64,000 nucleotides of DNA from Conchocele bisecta (Eukaryota > Mollusca > Bivalvia > Lucinida > Thyasiridae), in the NCBI GenBank assembly GCA_029237695.1, contig CM055278.1, positions 68,997,188-69,061,187 of the forward strand, read 5' to 3'. Made by a program: the position numbers and the translations under genes. The notes beneath the pieces are model-generated. The model was not told the origin of the DNA, did no database searches, and saw nothing but the letters and a program-made list of their open reading frames with translations. Shown in pieces: positions 11,040 to 22,501 of the stretch (the first letter of the stretch is position 1; each line of letters begins with the position of its first letter).

Positions 11040-11325
11040 CACACAAATCCACGACTGTCCAACCCCCGCTGATCCCACGGTCAAGGTCCAATACTTCGTC
11101 TCTTTACAAAACTCAACATCAGAGAAATATGTTCCATCTTCTATTTCCTTCATCTAAAATGCTTAATATTTCGCACATGCATTCCTGTAAGGCTCTACTA
11201 CCATACTGTGCCAAATCCACGACCGTCCAACCCCCGCTGATCCCAAGGTCAAATATGTGGTCTACAAAACTTAAAATCAGTTTTAACTTCCATTTCCTTC
11301 ATTGAAAAATCTTAATTTTTCGCTC
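11040..11325 (+). repeat. Two-unit tandem repeat, ~175-bp period
   Basis: AAATCCACGACTGTCCAACC, CCCGCTGATCCCA, GGTCAA and TTTCCTTCAT recur at about 11,046 and 11,216. Motif order (GGTCAAGGTC, CTTAATATTTCGCACATGCA) resembles the 137-bp satellite at 1745-4500, suggesting a distant relative. The 171-codon frame across it is not credible as a gene. Confidence 0.6.
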
Positions 11326-11945
11326 GTGCCGGTCACAAGCCCACACACTTGGAAATCTTTTACATATTTAGGGGTACCTGGGCCCACGCAGGGGGTATTC
11401 CGTAAGCCTCGCTTACTGACCAATCTAGTTGTGGTTTGGTGTAATGCGTTCCTTATGTGTGTTACATTCAGAAAACACCTGAACGTGTATGTATTTTTTT
11501 AAAGATTTTATTTTTGTTATTTCTCAATGAAAGTATATGTTGTGACCACTCATTTGAACTGTCTCGACAAGACCTGTTCCAATAGTTGTCGCGATATATA
11601 CTTCTGACCGCATAGAAGTAAATGTTTAGGATTTTCCGCAAATATAATGGTATATCCTCTGCATGAAATTGTCTGACCCTTATAGACGACGTATATCAAC
11701 GTTTTGCATATCTCCTGGTGTTCTTTACCAACCTTATCCAGTATCTGCCTCGCATTGATGCAGGGCTTGAAACTAAGCCAAAATATGTACTCGCCAGCCG
11801 GTCTAGTAAGATTTTAAATTTACCAGCCCTTACAAGTTTCTACCAGCCCTTACTGTGATGGCGATCCTCTGTCATTTGGGTGACCTTGACCTACTTTTGT
11901 ATCGCTCTCAACTGTCTGACTATACTACCCACCCATGGCAATATA
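11325..11945. other. Intergenic sequence without recognised genes
   Basis: Contains an inverted, near-identical copy (about 11,517-11,559) of the block at 6712-6750. Otherwise nothing supported. Confidence 0.35.
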
Positions 11946-11947
11946 TG

Positions 11948-12026
11948 TGACTGGAGAAATGGGTTTTGCCACCAGTTTACATCCAGATCAGCCTGTGCAT
12001 CCGCACAGTCTGATTAGGATCTGAAC
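11948..12026. repeat. GTGGCTGGAGAAATGGGGC repeat, left part, interrupted
   Basis: GTGACTGGAGAAATGGGTTT, CCAGATCAGCCTGTGCATCC and GCACAGTCTGATTAGGATCT match the complete member at 26,081-26,332. The repeat resumes at 13,190 after a Mutator-like insertion. Confidence 0.7.
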
Positions 12027-13189
12027 ACGGGTGGAAGACTCGGACCTATGACACCAAAATAATGCCTATTAAAAAATCCCATTACCCCACCCACTTGGTC
12101 TCGTACATTACCATCTTCTATTTATAGAAGGTGGGTATGAATATGGCAATTATAGAAAGAGCCCTCTTCTTTTCCGATTCGCACAAACACAATAAACATC
12201 GATTAAATGTATGAAATATGTCTCTGGCAATCGATAAAGGTATTAGGTGTGTGAATATACTCACTTCAAATCGCTTTTTCAAGTATTTATTGAGTTATTC
12301 GCGTTTTGATTACCCCATCCAAAGCGAAAGTTGCGCGTACGAAAGAATCTCGCACAGAATCGGAGGCCGTCCGGCGTGGATTATCGGTCATATTTGGCCG
12401 ATAGCTGATCGCCAGCTCAAACTAAAGTGGTGCACCATGACCATATACATTAGAAACTCCAACCATACAAAGTTCGTCCAATTGTGATCGTTCACCGATC
12501 TAACAAAACACTTTCTTGTCTAATTTCGTTCATTATCTGGAACTGGGTCAATGCACCATCTTCCATAATACAACCGGAAGCGTCTATGTAAAGAACATCT
12601 CTGATTGGCTAAATCTAAACTGTATGACGTCATTCAACCTATTTCGGGATTGCGGAAGACATAATTTGATAGTACGCGAATCATGAATGAAAGAAGAAAA
12701 AAGGTGTTTTTTAGATCGGTGAACGATCACAATTGGACGAACTTTGTATGGTTGGAGTTGCTAATGTATATGGTCATGGTGCACCACTTTAGTTTGAGCT
12801 GGCGATCAGTTATTGGTCAAATATGACCGATAATCCACGCTGGACGGCCTCCGATTCTGTGTGAGATTCTTTCGTACACACAACTTTCGCTTTGGATGGG
12901 GTAATCAAAACGCAAATAACTCAATAAATACTTGAAAAAGAGATTTGAAGTGAGTATATTCACACACCTAATACCTTTATCGATTGCAAGAGACATTATT
13001 TCATACATTTAATCGATGTTTATTGTGTTTGTGCGAATCGGAAAATAGAGGTCTTTTTCTATAATTGCCATATTCATACCCACCTTCTATAAATAGAAGA
13101 TGGTAATATACGAGACCAAGTGGGTGGGGTAATGGGATTTTATTTAATAGGCATATTTGTGGTGTCATAGGTCCGAGTCTTCCACCTGT
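12027..13189. mobile_element. Long-TIR non-autonomous DNA transposon (Mutator-like), copy 1
   Basis: Ends AC(G/A)GGTGGAAGACTCGG with inverted repeats of about 480-490 bp (12,027-12,510 and 12,700-13,189) around a loop of about 190 bp. The sequence GGATCTGAAC is duplicated on both sides (12,017-12,026 and 13,190-13,199); 9-10-bp duplications plus long TIRs are typical of Mutator-like elements. It cuts an older repeat in two. An 89-codon frame lies wholly inside the TIR, appears in both arms and both copies, and shows no recognisable domain. The second copy is at 49,243-50,406. Confidence 0.82.
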
Positions 13190-13325
13190 GGATCTGAACT
13201 GTTCACCATTCCATAAATGAAACTCGTCGTGCTTCTAACGAGCAATATAAATAGTTATCAAGCTACAGGAATGGGCTATTTGATCACTAAATTGGTCACA
13301 AATCCCACAGGTTGACCACAAAAAA
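13190..13325. repeat. GTGGCTGGAGAAATGGGGC repeat, right part
   Basis: GGATCTGAACTGTTCACCAT, TCTAACGAGCAATA, GCTATTTGATCACTA and TTGGTCACAAATCCCA continue the repeat begun at 11,948. Confidence 0.65.
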
Positions 13326-13329
13326 ATGC

Positions 13330-13440
13330 CCATTCAAAAAAAAAATTACGTTTATATAGTACAGTACGAGATCAGGTTGGTGGGGTGTCTATTAAAAAAA
13401 ATCCCACTACCCAACCCACCTGGTCTCGTACCGTACTTTA
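13330..13440. repeat. Small hairpin related to the Mutator-like ends
   Basis: TACAGTACGAGATCAGGTTG, GTGGGG and GTCTATT, then AAAAAAATCCCACTACCCAA and CCCACCTGGTCTCGTACCGTAC, form a foldback of about 100 bp. Its CCCACC-TGGTCTCGTAC block resembles the subterminal part of the 12,027 and 49,243 elements. Confidence 0.5.
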
Positions 13441-13653
13441 CGTTTCTTTTACAATAATGGCAAGCAATCGCGTTGATTATTTTGCCATGCATGGGGTGTG
13501 AGAAAAGTGAAAGTATGCCAAGTTTCCCAAGGTACTCGATCCACTTGGGTGGACAATACTAAGTGAATAAAAACTGGTGCAGCCCTAAAAGCTAGTCCCT
13601 ACTAAAACCTATGAATGTGTGCACGATATAGTGATGAAAAGAAAGTTAGTACA

Positions 13654-15515
13654 TTAAAAGAAAAGAAGGGGAGGGGGGGATTCCACACGTAACTGTCCGT
13701 GGGGAAAAACGAAAATTTGGTAATCAACTGTGGTTGGTGGTTTTTGGAAAGCTCTGATGACTCGTGTATGCCTTGTTTGCGGTGTCCAGTAGTGGGAAGG
13801 GGATACAGCAACATGGTTGTTTTCCATCTTGTAGAAGAGGGTGAGACGAGCTTGTCTCCTCTGCTCTAGGGATGCCCACTTTAATTGTGACATAAAGTTA
13901 GTCGCTGTACCTGGAGTTTTCGCATAGTTGCCTGTTACAAATCTGGCCGCCCTACGCTGCACATCTTCTATTTTCCCAGGCTGCTGCACTATACTCCAGG
14001 GTCGGTTTAACAAGGGATGTGTATGATGCCTGTTTTGTTTCTGGACGAGCAAGTGGGATATTCCTTTTTAGGAATCCAAGAGTCTGGCTAGCTTCACTAG
14101 TTACCTTGTTTACGTGTTGGGGAACATAAGTCCTGCGATATTTCTACTCCTAAATATGTTGCGTGACTTGCTGTTGTAAAAGGCTGGTTGTGAAGAGTGT
14201 ATTTGGTTTGCAGAACATTACGTGACGTTACGTGCATGGTATGGCACTTGTCAATGTTAAAAGACGTCGTCCATCTCTTCTCGCATTCCGATAGACTATT
14301 TAGGTCATCCTGTAGTTGTGCAGCATCTGTTAGTGAAGTGCCGGACTTCTTTAAATAATACACAGTCGTCTGCAAAGAGCCTAACCTTGAATCTAACAGA
14401 TACTGGCAAGTCGTTAATGTAGAGAAACAGAAGAGGTCCCAAAACAGTCCTTGCGGGACACCCGATTCCACTGAAGCTTTGCTGGAAGAAGCACCATCCA
14501 CAACCACTTGTTGGGAACTGTTGCTCAGAAATGCCTTGATCCAAAGATTGGTGGAACCCCTGATACCATAGTGTGAAGCCTTGTTTGTATAGGAGTCTAC
14601 CATGATCAACAAAATCAAATGCCTTGCTGAAATACATGATGGCAACATCAACCTGACCTTGCATGGATTGCAAAGATCGTGAATGAAGCAAACCAATTGC
14701 GTATCGCACGATCGCCGAGCACGGAAGCCATGTTGGGTGTCAACTAGGATTTGATGGTTATCAAGGTGGTCCAGGACATTACTACAATGTGCTCCAGGAG
14801 CTTACAGGCAATAGACGTGAGAGATACGGGCCTGTAGTTGCTTGCTTTGCATTTTCTTAAATATGGGTGTGACGTTTGCTTGATTCCAGTCAGATGGGAC
14901 CATTCCAGTATTTATGGACAATAAATAATGCAGTAAATACTGGGGCAATTTCGTTGGCACATTCTTTATGGACGCATGGTTTTATCGAGTCTGGTCCTGC
15001 TGCCTTATGTGGATTTAAATTCTGCACCAATTTCCTAACCCCATTCTCTGTTACAGTTATGGGAGATATGTCTGGGTACGGGCTTTGACCAAGGTCGGGA
15101 ATATCACTGTCATCTCTTTTTGTGAAGACAGATGCAAATTGCCTGTTTAGGATCTCTGCCTTATCCTTGGCTTCTGACTTGAGTATCACACCTTCCCTCA
15201 AGGGGGCTACTCCACATGAGTCGTTCTTTGAGCTTTTAACAAACCCCCATAATTTATTGGTTGTCCCGTGTTTATGCTCGGTCGGGTCGCAAATAATATT
15301 CATATAATCCCAGTAGGATTACCTTGATTTCTTCTGGATTAGTGCCTTGATTTTTTTAACTTTGGAGAAGAGTCTTTTTCATGTTTGCATAAAGTCTGTC
15401 TCTCGTTTTCATCATTGCTTAATGTTCACAGTGTTGCTTACTACTGACTAGTTTAGTGGGAATATGCTTAGTAATGAGCTCATTTAGGTTGGAGGTGAAG
15501 CTGTCCCAGAGCTCC
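13654..15515 (-). pseudogene. Decayed LINE reverse transcriptase (Jockey/CR1-like group)
   Basis: On the minus strand, successive frames give the parts of a non-LTR retrotransposon reverse transcriptase in order. First is an N-terminal segment with a KAAGPDSI-like block (14,890-15,303). Then come FSKAFDFVDH, a GVPQG-type block and VLGPLLFLYINDLP, then LFADDCVLF (the catalytic YADD box, as FADD, at about 14,363-14,374). Last is the C-terminal RRAARFVTGNY ... LEQRRQARLTLFYK segment (13,654-14,052). At least three frame changes separate them and no endonuclease domain remains, so this is a 5'-truncated dead copy. Clade assignment is by motif style only. Confidence 0.85.
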
Positions 15516-17744
15516 TGGACACCGATCATATCGTACTACTATGGTAAATTCCAGGCAGAACAAACGCCGATTGCAACACTACACGGACCAGGCAAGCTGT
15601 ACCGCCCTCCACCGCGTTTGTTGCCATCACAGTTTGTATTTCTCTGGATACTGGTGTATTCCATTATGCAGACACGACACACCCTGATTGCAACACACAT
15701 GGATGAGATGAATGGTTATTGAACCGTTATAATGTGGGATTTTCTGTCTCAGTAAAAACATGGTTTTACAGCACGTAAGGACCCGTTCTATACATATTGC
15801 TTGATTCAAAGATAATTGCTTCGTAAATGTGATAGAAGATATGTTTTTCATATAATTATGTGAATACTGCCTCGTTACTGTATCCAATATGGCACATGTG
15901 AGTGGCCAAGTCGGCCATCTTTGTATGTTCCAGCCATCAGCCAGTTTCACCTGTTGTACTGTTTGACAAAGACCTCGAAATGTGAAGTAGAACATATGAT
16001 AAAATCATATAATGTAGCTAATCACTTGTAAAAAAGCCAGGAGAACGGACTCGTATCGATTATATTACACCAAACTGTAAAATATGTCAGTTTTCTGGAC
16101 TGGTTTGTGCCTGTGTTTTTAACAACATCAACCACCATTATAAATACCATCATACACAGAAAATCGCACAGTGTATGATACAGTATCCCCTTTACCTGGC
16201 AAACCACACAACACACCATATATACCCACTACTGTACTCTGTTATTAGCTATCAAATCCAGTGACATGTAAGCAGTTACCGGAGTATATTATCCCTGGTG
16301 TCTACTCGCCTATTATGCGAGTAAATATGGCTTTACCTATGGGTAATGTGTACTAACATGGGATGTGCATCAGATTGAAAAGTTTACACATCAACATTTA
16401 TTTTGAGATTGATGGGAGAAATGCTCAGATATCTCGTCTTTTGTATAGTTCTCTGGCATAATAGTTATAGCTTGCCGTTGCCGTATATGTTTATTATGTA
16501 TTGCACCAAATTGTATTTGATTTACTGTTTTAATAATATTTGCTGTATGTGTCCAACGCACGTAGTGGTGAAACTGTACGATGACTTGTACATACAAACA
16601 TGGTGGAGATGGCAACTCAATACTCAATATAGTATACACTAATAAGACAATATTCACATATGTTATATTCATATATCACATCGCTCTTGTGAAGAAATTA
16701 CCATTGAAGTCGAGTGTATCTATCTATGACCTATTACCTTAATGGAAATCATTCAAAAGCTTTGTCAAACTATGTGGATGAGCAAAATTAAAAACATAAA
16801 TACAAAATAAACAGCAGACGACACAATTAATTCAACATTGTAAGGGTTAATAATGATGGGAGTGCATCCTTATTGGATCCAGATATCCCTATTTGGCTCT
16901 CTGTATGTTTTTGGCTTTCTAGCTTTGTTTTATCCCCATCTCTACACGCAACATAATACGGGGTTCGACTGTTACGACCTGATGTGACCTTAATTGTAGA
17001 CAAGGCGTTAAATACCAATACATAAATACATGTTTCGGTGATAACGGAGTGGAAAAATCTCTTCTACATATCTACCATGATTATACAAACGCTGTCATGA
17101 ATGAGTTTGCATAATGTCGTGTTATTTTCCGCATGCATGTATAAAACATGAGAAGTCTTATCAATTTGCTAACGAACCGTCTCTTCTCATTAGTAGCGCA
17201 CGCCAGTGCGTGTTAATATTTTTCCGAGTTTGATCATCAAAGCGAGTCTAAATTAGATACGGAAGTCGGTGTCGAGTATTTAGGCGTAAATCGGTTACAG
17301 CGACTAGAGCTGTAATATGAGACGGGCCATGTGATTCTATACATAAGAATTTTGGACGTAGTCTGGTAAAATTTCCCGTATGTCTGGATCTGTTGGTCGG
17401 ATCATTACCAAACTTCATCAATTGCTTCCTCACATTGATAGCTATCCATCCAGTGTCATTCAGGTGAAACCTTGGTGACCTTAACCTTTGTGGACGTAAA
17501 TTTTGGACGTAGCCAAAGTCTGTTAGTCGGATCATTTTTTTTGTAAAATCTGTGAAGTTTTCAGTACCACATCCTAAGTCTGATTGTCTTTAACCTTCAC
17601 ATACCTCTGCCATCATCCATGCGGCACAAGGTCAATGCCAAATTATTTTGAAATTTGTGTTGAATTTTTTTTTTAATCTGCAATGAAGTCCATATCTTGA
17701 TTCTATAGCCCAGCCATGTAGCCCACATGCCCAAGGTCAATGTC
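15516..17744. other. Intergenic sequence without recognised genes
   Basis: A segment at about 15,815-15,925 (AATTGCTTCGTAAATGTGAT, ACTGCCTCGTTACTGTAT, GAGTGGCCAA-TCGGCC) recurs at 20,880-20,985. No ORF here has a recognisable domain or codon bias. Confidence 0.4.
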
Positions 17745-18070
17745 AAATTCAGGCAATTTAACGATCGGGATTCATCCTTACCGGAATCCCGACCGGAGAC
17801 CTGGCCTGGCCCTCGTGTACGTCTTTGGCTTTCTTGTATGTGAGAGTTGAATCTGGTTATACCTCTTTTTATGAGTATTACGATTAATCGTCATCCTATT
17901 ACTTTTAGGGGAAGGGGTTTTGATGTGGTATGGCACCTGGTCGGGTTATTCTAATTTTAGTGCTGACTATATTTTTTCGTTGTAAATATTCTATTCTGAT
18001 TTTGGGATTTTCCCAACAATTCAGCAGGTTAATTACAGGATCGGGCCCGTTGACCCGGTCTTAAATGACG
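17745..18070 (-). repeat. SINE-like copy (family B)
   Basis: Blocks TTTAACGATCGGGATTCATC, ACCGGAATCCCGACCGGAGA, CTTTGGCTTTCTTGTATGTG, GGTTATTCTAATTTTAGTGC and GGATCGGGCCCGTTGACCC. Directly followed by a second copy in the same orientation. Confidence 0.6.
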
Positions 18071-18425
18071 GTGGGAGTATGCGATGGGTAATTTAACGAT
18101 CAGGATTCATCCTTACCGGAATCCCTACTGGAGACTTGGTTTTGCCCTCACATACGTCTTTGGCATTTTGGATGTGACAGTTGAATCTGGTTATACACCT
18201 TATGTGAGTATTGCGATTATTCATACTACGTTTAGGGGAAGGGGCCAAGTGAATTGGTGTGGTATGGAACTAGGACCAGGTCATGTTATTCTAATTTCAG
18301 GGCTGAATATATATTTGTTCGATGTAAATATTCCGTTGTGATTTTGCCACCAATTAAGCAGGTTGGATACGGGATCAAACCCGTTTGCCCGGCCTTAATT
18401 GACCATAGCTGTTGATAGGCCGTTA
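18071..18425 (-). repeat. SINE-like copy (family B), best tRNA-like head
   Basis: Tandem neighbour of the previous copy. On the minus strand the end reads TATGGTCAATTAAGG (A-box-like) followed by GGTTTGATCCC (B-box-like), then the family body. About 350 bp with no visible poly(A) or short tandem tail. Confidence 0.6.
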
Positions 18426-18609
18426 GACATCAACAAACAAACAAATTACTCTGTAAGTTGCGTTAAAGTTGTTTGTAAAATATGCGTGAAAGTTTTTATC
18501 TACCCATTATCGCCCCAATCCGATTGCTCTAACCAGATACATACATAATGGGACCATCAAATACCTCGGCGTGCGTGATGTACTGGCCGCGTCCATCTCG
18601 TTCTACACC

Positions 18610-18904
18610 TGTAGCCGATTTCACCAAAATTGTTAAGCATACTTAGTATCTAGCTAAGTGTACTTTGAAGGAGTAATCATTTATTTTGCCCGAAATGCAT
18701 TATTTTATATAGAACTAACGACTGCATATAGTTGATGATTAAAAGTATGTAGAATTATTATTATTATTATTATACTGAATTTATTACATTATCACAGCCA
18801 AAATGGCTGTGATAATGTAATAAATTAAATAAATAAAAAATAATAAATTTATCCTTAAATTGGAAATTTCTCCCTCAAAGTGTACTTAGCAAGATAAGTA
18901 AATA
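18610..18904. repeat. Palindromic MITE (GTAGCCGATTTCACC family), interrupted
   Basis: Left end TGTAGCCGATTTCACCAAAA through the central ATCACAGCCAAAATGGCTGT palindrome to AGATAAGTA. The missing right end (GATAAGTATACTTTGCGATTTTGGTGAAATCG) lies at 20,822-20,862, so about 1.9 kb was inserted later. Confidence 0.75.
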
Positions 18905-19280
18905 AAAGCTGAAACACACACTAGAAAATGGAATGGCTATAAGTTTGTATTTCCATACATAGTCCTATACAAACAATACATGAGTTACAAGCAGTTTAAC
19001 AACATGCATTTGTAGGTTACACTCCTTGTTTACAATCAACTATGAGTACATGTATGTAAATAATTATAGATTATAACGTATTGTTCATACATGATTAGGT
19101 TGGATTTATTTAAGAATGTTATGTAGATGAGAGAATAGAGTTGAAAATGAGATATGGTGAAATAAGTGAATAATAATTGAGCAACACACCACGATACAAT
19201 ACTATTACGGTATATGCTGTTATACATAACTGTACTATTTGTATATATAATCAGAAGGTTCGTGTATCTCTAAATGAGTG

Positions 19281-20240
19281 TTAGTCTAATTGGATAACAT
19301 TCCATTTTCGTTCATGAACTATCAGCTTATTTCTATTCATTGCAATTTCGTTTTCAATATTTTGTGTTGCCTTTAGGTAAGACATAAACTCTGGAAATTT
19401 AGGTTCCGTGTTTCGTAATTTACATGTATATATAAAGTATTTTCCTAGTATGATACAAAAGTTGAAAAACTTGTTGTCTTGCTCATATTGCCCGAAGCAA
19501 ACAGTGTGCCAATCAAAATTACATACAATATTATTATTGTTTAAAAAGGTATTCAGCTGTGACCAAAAATGTTGGCTTATAGTGCATTCCCAAAAAAAGG
19601 TGCTTATTTGTTTCTGGAGCCATGGCGCAAAAATCACACAAATTGGAGCTGACAATGTTACACTTATGTAAATAATCGTTTGTAGCGACAATTCTCATCA
19701 ACAATTTGTACTGAAAATTCCTATGTTTAGATCTTATAGTGTTTGTAAAATGATTTGTGTAGACTATCTTCCAATTTTTATCCGCGAATTCGTCATCCCA
19801 TTTTGTCTTGGCTTTATGCACAACCGGTTTCTATTGATTGAGAAACATGTTATATAGCTTCTTATTACATTTGGTCGTGTTTTTATTTGTTCTATTAATA
19901 GTATCTTTGTATTACTCGTGTTTATTCTTTCATGTTTAATTCGTGTTCACCAGTCTTGAGGAATGCACGAAATCAGTTTGAAGTATTTTAGGTAATCGTT
20001 ATTACTAACATCAAATAGTTATTTTATTTCTGTAAAAGTAAAGAATGATGTAGTTGTATAATCGTATAGTTGTTCTATATATTTAATCCCCTTATTAGCC
20101 CATTCCTTGTAGAACATTCTTCCATTACCTTTTATTTTCGAATTGTTCCATACAATTTGCTTTGATATTGTTTCTGGATTATCGACTAACTTATTTCTAA
20201 CTTATTTTCTTCTAGCATTATTTCCCTTAAATATTTAATA
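19281..20240 (-). pseudogene. LINE C-terminal fragment (L1/Tx1-like)
   Basis: Minus-strand frames read, in order: an IVWNNSKIKGNGRMFYKEW block (about 20,160-20,090), a KWDDEF ... NWKIVYTNHFT block, FQYKLLMRIVATNDYLHKCN, a cysteine pair in LCDFCAMAPETNKHLFL, and a tail FFNFCIILGKYFIYTCKLRN (19,281-19,691). This is the post-RT region typical of L1/Tx1-type LINE proteins, with its Cys-rich motif. Frames shift at least twice, and the RT and endonuclease are absent. Confidence 0.75.
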
Positions 20241-20457
20241 CAACAAATAATGCAAACATATAATTCCAGCACAAAAATATTTACACAATTCCCTAACATT
20301 TGATTGGCCCGTAACAAGTATCTGTCCAAAATTGATATCCCAGTAAACTCCCACGCCGAACTACTTTCCGTAACCGTGAGGCGCAGTTAAAATAATTCTG
20401 AAGAAAACGGAAAATAAACACATTTTCTTGATGAATTTATTTCAAATGCTGGAATTA

Positions 20458-20612
20458 TAAGGAATGAATGGCCTTTTTGTGGAATTTATCGGGGATATAA
20501 ACTTGGAAAAGTCGCGGGAATACTGGACGAGGCCTTCCGGCCTTCGTCCAGTATTCCCGCGACTTTTCCAAGTTTATACCCCGATAAATTCCACAAAAAT
20601 GCCATTCATTCC
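20458..20612. repeat. Near-perfect 70-bp hairpin element
   Basis: GGAATGAATGG...GACGAGGCC and its complement GGCCTTCGTC...CCATTCATTCC fold on a short TTCCG-type loop with almost no mismatch. The terminal TTATAGG/CCTATAA-like bases may be a target duplication or part of the arms. Confidence 0.8.
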
Positions 20613-20819
20613 TATAATATATCGACACATGATGTACAAGTCAAAGCAACACATGTGGCTTCAAACATATACATATACAAACAGGTAATTACATGTGTAA
20701 TATATATTTACTCAGTAATGTAGAAATATGGAATGGAATGTAATTATGCATGTTACTAGTAATATGTCTTGTGTGTACATGTTTTTGTGTGAAAATTAAA
20801 AGACTATAAACATAAAAAA

Positions 20820-20985
20820 ACAGATAAGTATACTTTGCGATTTTGGTGAAATCGTCTACTAATCATCCTTTGATTAAAAAATAATTGATTTGTAAATGTG
20901 ATGGAATATATGTATGACATATTATGTGAAACTGCCTCGTTACTGTATCATATACGGCACATGGAGTGGCCAACTCGGCCAAATG
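20820..20985. repeat. Right end of split MITE, then a repeat shared with ~15.8 kb
   Basis: 20,822-20,862 completes the MITE that starts at 18,610. 20,880-20,985 matches 15,815-15,925 (TGAAACTGCCTCGTTACTGT, GAGTGGCCAACTCGGCC). Confidence 0.6.
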
Positions 20986-21249
20986 ATTTCGAGAGCTCTC
21001 CAAATATTTATTGCTAGCTCCAAATATTTGTTGCTAGCTCTAAATATTTAGAGCTAGCAATATATATTTGAGTTTATGTAGATTTGGCGTTCCATAGTAT
21101 TGTGCTCCACTTATTTCAAATAGTGCAACGTTTAACCCCAATAAGTTGTGTATTACCACATTTAATGATTAACTGTTCGGCAGGAAATGGAAAATCAATA
21201 CTCGGATGAGAAATTACATTGTACACTGGGCTGAACTATAAGTATGCTA

Positions 21250-21345
21250 TTGTTCACATATTTGAAGTTCCAGGAACTAAATACTGCGGTCGCTAGCGCT
21301 CCCTCGCATTTAATTCCTTCAAAATCCAATATGTGAACAATAACT
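21250..21345. repeat. Imperfect hairpin downstream of the receptor gene
   Basis: ATTGTTCACATATTTGAAGT ... TCAAAATCCAATATGTGAACAAT with an inner GGAACTAAATAC / GCATTTAATTCC stem. It lies just 3' of the minus-strand receptor stop codon and so may be in its 3' UTR. Confidence 0.55.
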
Positions 21346-21379
21346 TATACAAACCAACGCAAAATGCATTCGCGTTAAA

Positions 21380-22501
21380 TCATACTGCATCATCTACAGG
21401 GGTGAGTGTTGTTGTTATTGGCACATGTGCTGGTTCTATGCGAGGTTTGCACGGGTGGTCACTTCCGTCGCTTCGTTTGTGTCGGGCTGAGCGCGTGACG
21501 ATACTGTACACGTGCAACCGCATCACTTCTGCGCGTGCGCGGTAGCGCGGCACCCAGTACAGGAAGGTGATGATAAACTTCAGACGACATTCTTTGAACG
21601 TCCACACGTACAGAGCGCCGCTGATGAGCGAGTTGGCTAGAACACATATGAATGAGAACAACTCGACGATCCCACCCCATTGTGTGGGGCGGAGGATGTG
21701 GTATATGGCGGCGTTTACGGTCGACGGCATCTTAAGGACGAAATTTGTCAACACTATGTAGAATATCGCTCGCGAACACTTGAACTGGCATGGATAGACC
21801 TCAGCTCTAGATCGGTGTTTGTCCAATGCCCGTATGTTGCCCGGCGTGATGTCCTTAATTTGGCGCTGATGACGTCGCATAATACGCAGTATAATCAGGT
21901 AACACACAAATATCGTCACTTCGTAGATTGTGCTCAATATACCAAACGCCACCCGACTGGGACGAGTCGCGTCGACAACACCACATGATGTTTGATACAC
22001 GCATGCGTCAACCAGCCCGTAAGCGACTGCGCCTGCGCCGATGATGACGTCACACGCGGCTATCGCTGTAATGCAAATGGCGACGCGTTTCTTCGTTACC
22101 CAGCCGACGAATCGTAATGGCATAGTGAGCGCCAGCACGCGTTCAACTGCCAACATGGCCACGGATGCCCACGAAACCGTCTCGAGCAGCCCGAACGAGG
22201 AATGCCGGGAAATAGTACCCCAGGCCGCCTCTATGTCCACACCCGGATGTAGTAACAGGAACAATTCTTGCAGGATAAGCACGAGGTGCGCGAGACCATC
22301 ACTGAACAGGAAACACGTGGAGATGTAACGAATTTGGAAAGGTATCGTGATGCACTTCCGAATGACACATATCGTGAGCGCGGAGAAGATAATCACGGAT
22401 AGACTTAACGAACCCACCAAGACGTTCATTATTATGTAGTAACTTTCCGTTTTTATTGCAGGCTCATAGGCGCTGGTATCATTTGCAATATCGAGCTCCA
22501 T
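21380..22501 (-). CDS. Class A (rhodopsin-like) G protein-coupled receptor, orphan, intronless
   Basis: An uninterrupted 373-residue frame with seven hydrophobic segments at about residues 21-46, 56-82, 101-126, 139-164, 186-206, 244-270 and 278-300. N7 in NDT is a possible N-glycosylation site outside the membrane. The TM3 end has AVERVLAL, an E-R-V form of the DRY motif (residues 120-122). TM7 has LANSLISGALYVW in place of NPxxY, and TM6 has LKMPS where CWxP is usual. I see no cysteine at the start of TM3 to pair with the loop cysteines C167/C173. The basic third loop and a tail rich in Ser, Arg and His fit a signalling receptor. Ligand unknown; peptide-type lineages are plausible. A TATA-like TATAAG lies about 130 bp upstream (near 22,630 on the minus strand). 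Single-exon receptors are common in molluscs. Confidence 0.85.
   Translation of the reverse strand: MELDIANDTSAYEPAIKTESYYIIMNVLVGSLSLSVIIFSALTICVIRKCITIPFQIRYISTCFLFSDGLAHLVLILQELFLLLHPGVDIEAAWGTISRHSSFGLLETVSWASVAMLAVERVLALTMPLRFVGWVTKKRVAICITAIAACDVIIGAGAVAYGLVDACVYQTSCGVVDATRPSRVAFGILSTIYEVTIFVCYLIILRIMRRHQRQIKDITPGNIRALDKHRSRAEVYPCQFKCSRAIFYIVLTNFVLKMPSTVNAAIYHILRPTQWGGIVELFSFICVLANSLISGALYVWTFKECRLKFIITFLYWVPRYRARAEVMRLHVYSIVTRSARHKRSDGSDHPCKPRIEPAHVPITTTLTPVDDAV

Noticed and set aside
10790..11305. 171-codon frame after eIF4A
   Set aside because: It contains a duplicated segment from a two-unit nucleotide repeat, has no domain, and has Cys/Ser/His-rich chance composition.
12218..12487. 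89-codon frame as a host gene
   Set aside because: It lies within a transposon TIR and recurs inverted in the same element and in the second copy.
21680..22328. Plus-strand frames opposite the receptor
   Set aside because: Antisense shadows of the receptor coding strand; they lack hydrophobic or domain structure.
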